From Acidobacteriota bacterium (lineage in GTDB: Bacteria; Acidobacteriota; Terriglobia; Terriglobales; Acidobacteriaceae), in NCBI GenBank assembly GCA_018268855.1, contig JAFDVR010000017.1:186001-250000 (forward strand): a stretch of 64,000 bases of DNA. The letters are read 5' to 3'. The stretch's first letter is position 1, and the number at the start of each line of letters is the position of its first letter. This document shows, one piece after another, positions 62,883-64,000 of the stretch. The notes beneath the pieces were generated by a model. The model ran no database searches. It was not told the origin of the DNA and was given only the letters and a program-made list of their open reading frames with translations. The translations under genes were made by a program, and so were the position numbers.

Positions 62883-64000
62883 TCAATCCTGCTTTCCCGC
62901 GCCGAGATGTTTGACCAACACCGGAATACCGGCAACCTTGCGTCCAGGCTTCGCATAGAGATCGAACACGACCACGCTGTTCGCGCCCTTATGCAGCCAC
63001 TCGCCTGGGAGATAGAGCGACCCTTGTGGCCCGATGTTCCAGAAGCGTCCGAGGGGCTTGCCATTCACCCACACGAATCCTTTGCTGAGGCTGCGCGTGT
63101 CCAGATAGGTGTCTGCCGGTTTGTCCACCTTCAAGGTCGTGCGATAAAAACATGCGCCCTCGCACGACGAATCGGTGAAGTTCAACTTGCTCGTTGTCTC
63201 CATCGGAAGCGTGTAGATGTCCCATCCCGTCAGCGTGGCGCCGTTAAAATGCGCATCGCCGATGATGCCGATGCGTTCGTCCTGAAGGTTCGGGCCAAAG
63301 TTGATGCGTCCGGTGTTCTCCACCAGCACGTCGAGTTGCGCGCCTCCCGCCGGTACCTCTATGGCAAGCGACTTCTGATTGAGACGGCGTTCGATGGTCC
63401 CGGCAAGTTTGCCGTTCAGGTACACATCTGCGTATTCGTGAATGCCATCGAAGTTCAACTCGCCTTTGCCTTCGTTGATGTGCGTGCGGTAGAGGATGTA
63501 GCCGTAGTTCTGATCGAGGTCTTCCATCGTGAGCGGATGCTCGCTGTGGTGTGGTGCAGGCAACGTCTTCCAAAGCGAGACGGATTGCTTCAACTCCGCA
63601 GATGGAAATGAGACAGGTTTGGGAGATGCCGGAACGGGCGGAGGCACTTTGCCAGTCACGCGCTGGATGGCATCGCGGAACATGAAGTACTTCGGCGAAG
63701 GCTGACCGTCCTCCTGCAACACCGAGTCGTAGTCGTAGCTGGTCACATCCGGCTCGTAAGGAGCTTTCGCATTGCTGTTCGCGCCGTTCATCCAGCCAAA
63801 GCTGGTGCCGCCGACAAACATGTACACCGAAACGGAGTAGCCCTGCTTGAGCATCCACTCAAACTCGCTAGACTGCAGCTTGGCATCCGTGAAGTCCCAC
63901 TTGCTGCCCCAGTGATCGAACCATCCATCCCAGTACTCGCCTACAAAAACAGGGTCGTTCGGCCGCAGCTTCTTCAGCGTCTCAATCGCACGGCGTGGAG
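62883..64000 (-). CDS. GH35 beta-galactosidase (5' end cut by window)
   Basis: C-terminal 372 residues of a GH35 enzyme, open to the window end. GEYWDGWFDHWG, reading across 63900-63950, holds the GH35 nucleophile Glu; VYMFVGGTSFGWMNGAN follows. Then a jelly-roll region (VNGKPLGRFWNIGPQGSLYLPGEW) of the family. Cleaves beta-galactosides of plant or microbial glycans. The N terminus and signal peptide are outside the window. Confidence 0.9.
   Translation of the reverse strand, partial: PRRAIETLKKLRPNDPVFVGEYWDGWFDHWGSKWDFTDAKLQSSEFEWMLKQGYSVSVYMFVGGTSFGWMNGANSNAKAPYEPDVTSYDYDSVLQEDGQPSPKYFMFRDAIQRVTGKVPPPVPASPKPVSFPSAELKQSVSLWKTLPAPHHSEHPLTMEDLDQNYGYILYRTHINEGKGELNFDGIHEYADVYLNGKLAGTIERRLNQKSLAIEVPAGGAQLDVLVENTGRINFGPNLQDERIGIIGDAHFNGATLTGWDIYTLPMETTSKLNFTDSSCEGACFYRTTLKVDKPADTYLDTRSLSKGFVWVNGKPLGRFWNIGPQGSLYLPGEWLHKGANSVVVFDLYAKPGRKVAGIPVLVKHLGAGKQD

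Overview
The window looks like a chromosomal piece of an Acidobacteriota genome, most likely class Terriglobia (the Granulicella/Terriglobus/Edaphobacter group). This is inferred from a VWFA-related protein of the acidobacterial type (11967-13115), a DUF6249-type membrane protein, glycine-zipper secreted proteins, many secreted carbohydrate-active enzymes, moderately high GC, and dispersed repeats of a kind I associate with this phylum. There are no phage genes, transposases, CRISPR arrays, tRNAs or rRNAs that I can see.

Layout. (1) 150-9676: a nucleotide-sugar and cell-surface cluster. Divergent rfbG and rfbH (CDP-3,6-dideoxysugar entry steps) are followed by a tightly overlapping run: HpcH/HpaI-type aldolase, SDR, a divergent 3-dehydroquinate-synthase-like cyclase, a ThDP enzyme, an NAD-dependent epimerase, a GtrB-like glycosyltransferase and GtrA. 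This suggests an unusual branched and/or carbocyclic sugar attached to a surface glycan. (2) 9685-15783: secreted esterase, LolC/E-like permease, VWFA protein, DUF4149 protein, HtpX, and a carboxypeptidase-regulatory-like membrane protein. (3) 15809-18623: cytochrome c maturation genes (CcmI-like, CcmH, CcmF). (4) 18673-26468: lone receiver protein, Na+/solute symporter, Ser/Thr kinase with TPRs, ECF sigma factor with a likely anti-sigma partner, and small membrane and secreted proteins. (5) 26772-29737: enolase and GpmI. (6) 30086-37691 (minus): an amino-sugar/peptidoglycan scavenging operon of GH20 hexosaminidase, NagA and a very unusual 1421-aa fusion of an SSS transporter, an AmiE-like serine hydrolase and a NamZ (DUF1343) domain.

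(7) 37743-50369: an outer-membrane porin-like protein and a uronate/pectin catabolic region. It holds UxaC, GntK, SDR, LarB, LarE, KduD, a secreted cupin, a GH105 hydrolase, KduI, KDG kinase, KDPG aldolase and an alginate-lyase-family protein. The GH105-KduI-KduD-KdgK-Eda set gives a complete route from unsaturated uronides to pyruvate and glyceraldehyde-3-phosphate, which enolase and GpmI can carry onward. (8) 50439-55845: PoxB-like ThDP enzyme, sulfatase, FeoB and FeoA. (9) 55954-57399: rimM, a KH-domain protein and rpsP, without trmD or rplS. (10) 57688-64000: esterase, secreted proteins, a GlmS-like SIS protein without a glutaminase domain (possibly a type II GlcN6P deaminase, which would complete the NagA pathway), Lrp/AsnC regulator, ZIP transporter, a 62-aa membrane protein, and a GH35 beta-galactosidase cut by the window edge.

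The main points for a second look are the transporter-amidase-muramidase fusion, which has also absorbed two dispersed repeats in frame; the rfbG/H-linked cluster with its AroB-like cyclase; larB-larE inside a uronate locus without larA or larC; and three strong inverted repeats at 5' regions (34344-34385, 39451-39489, 62559-62593).
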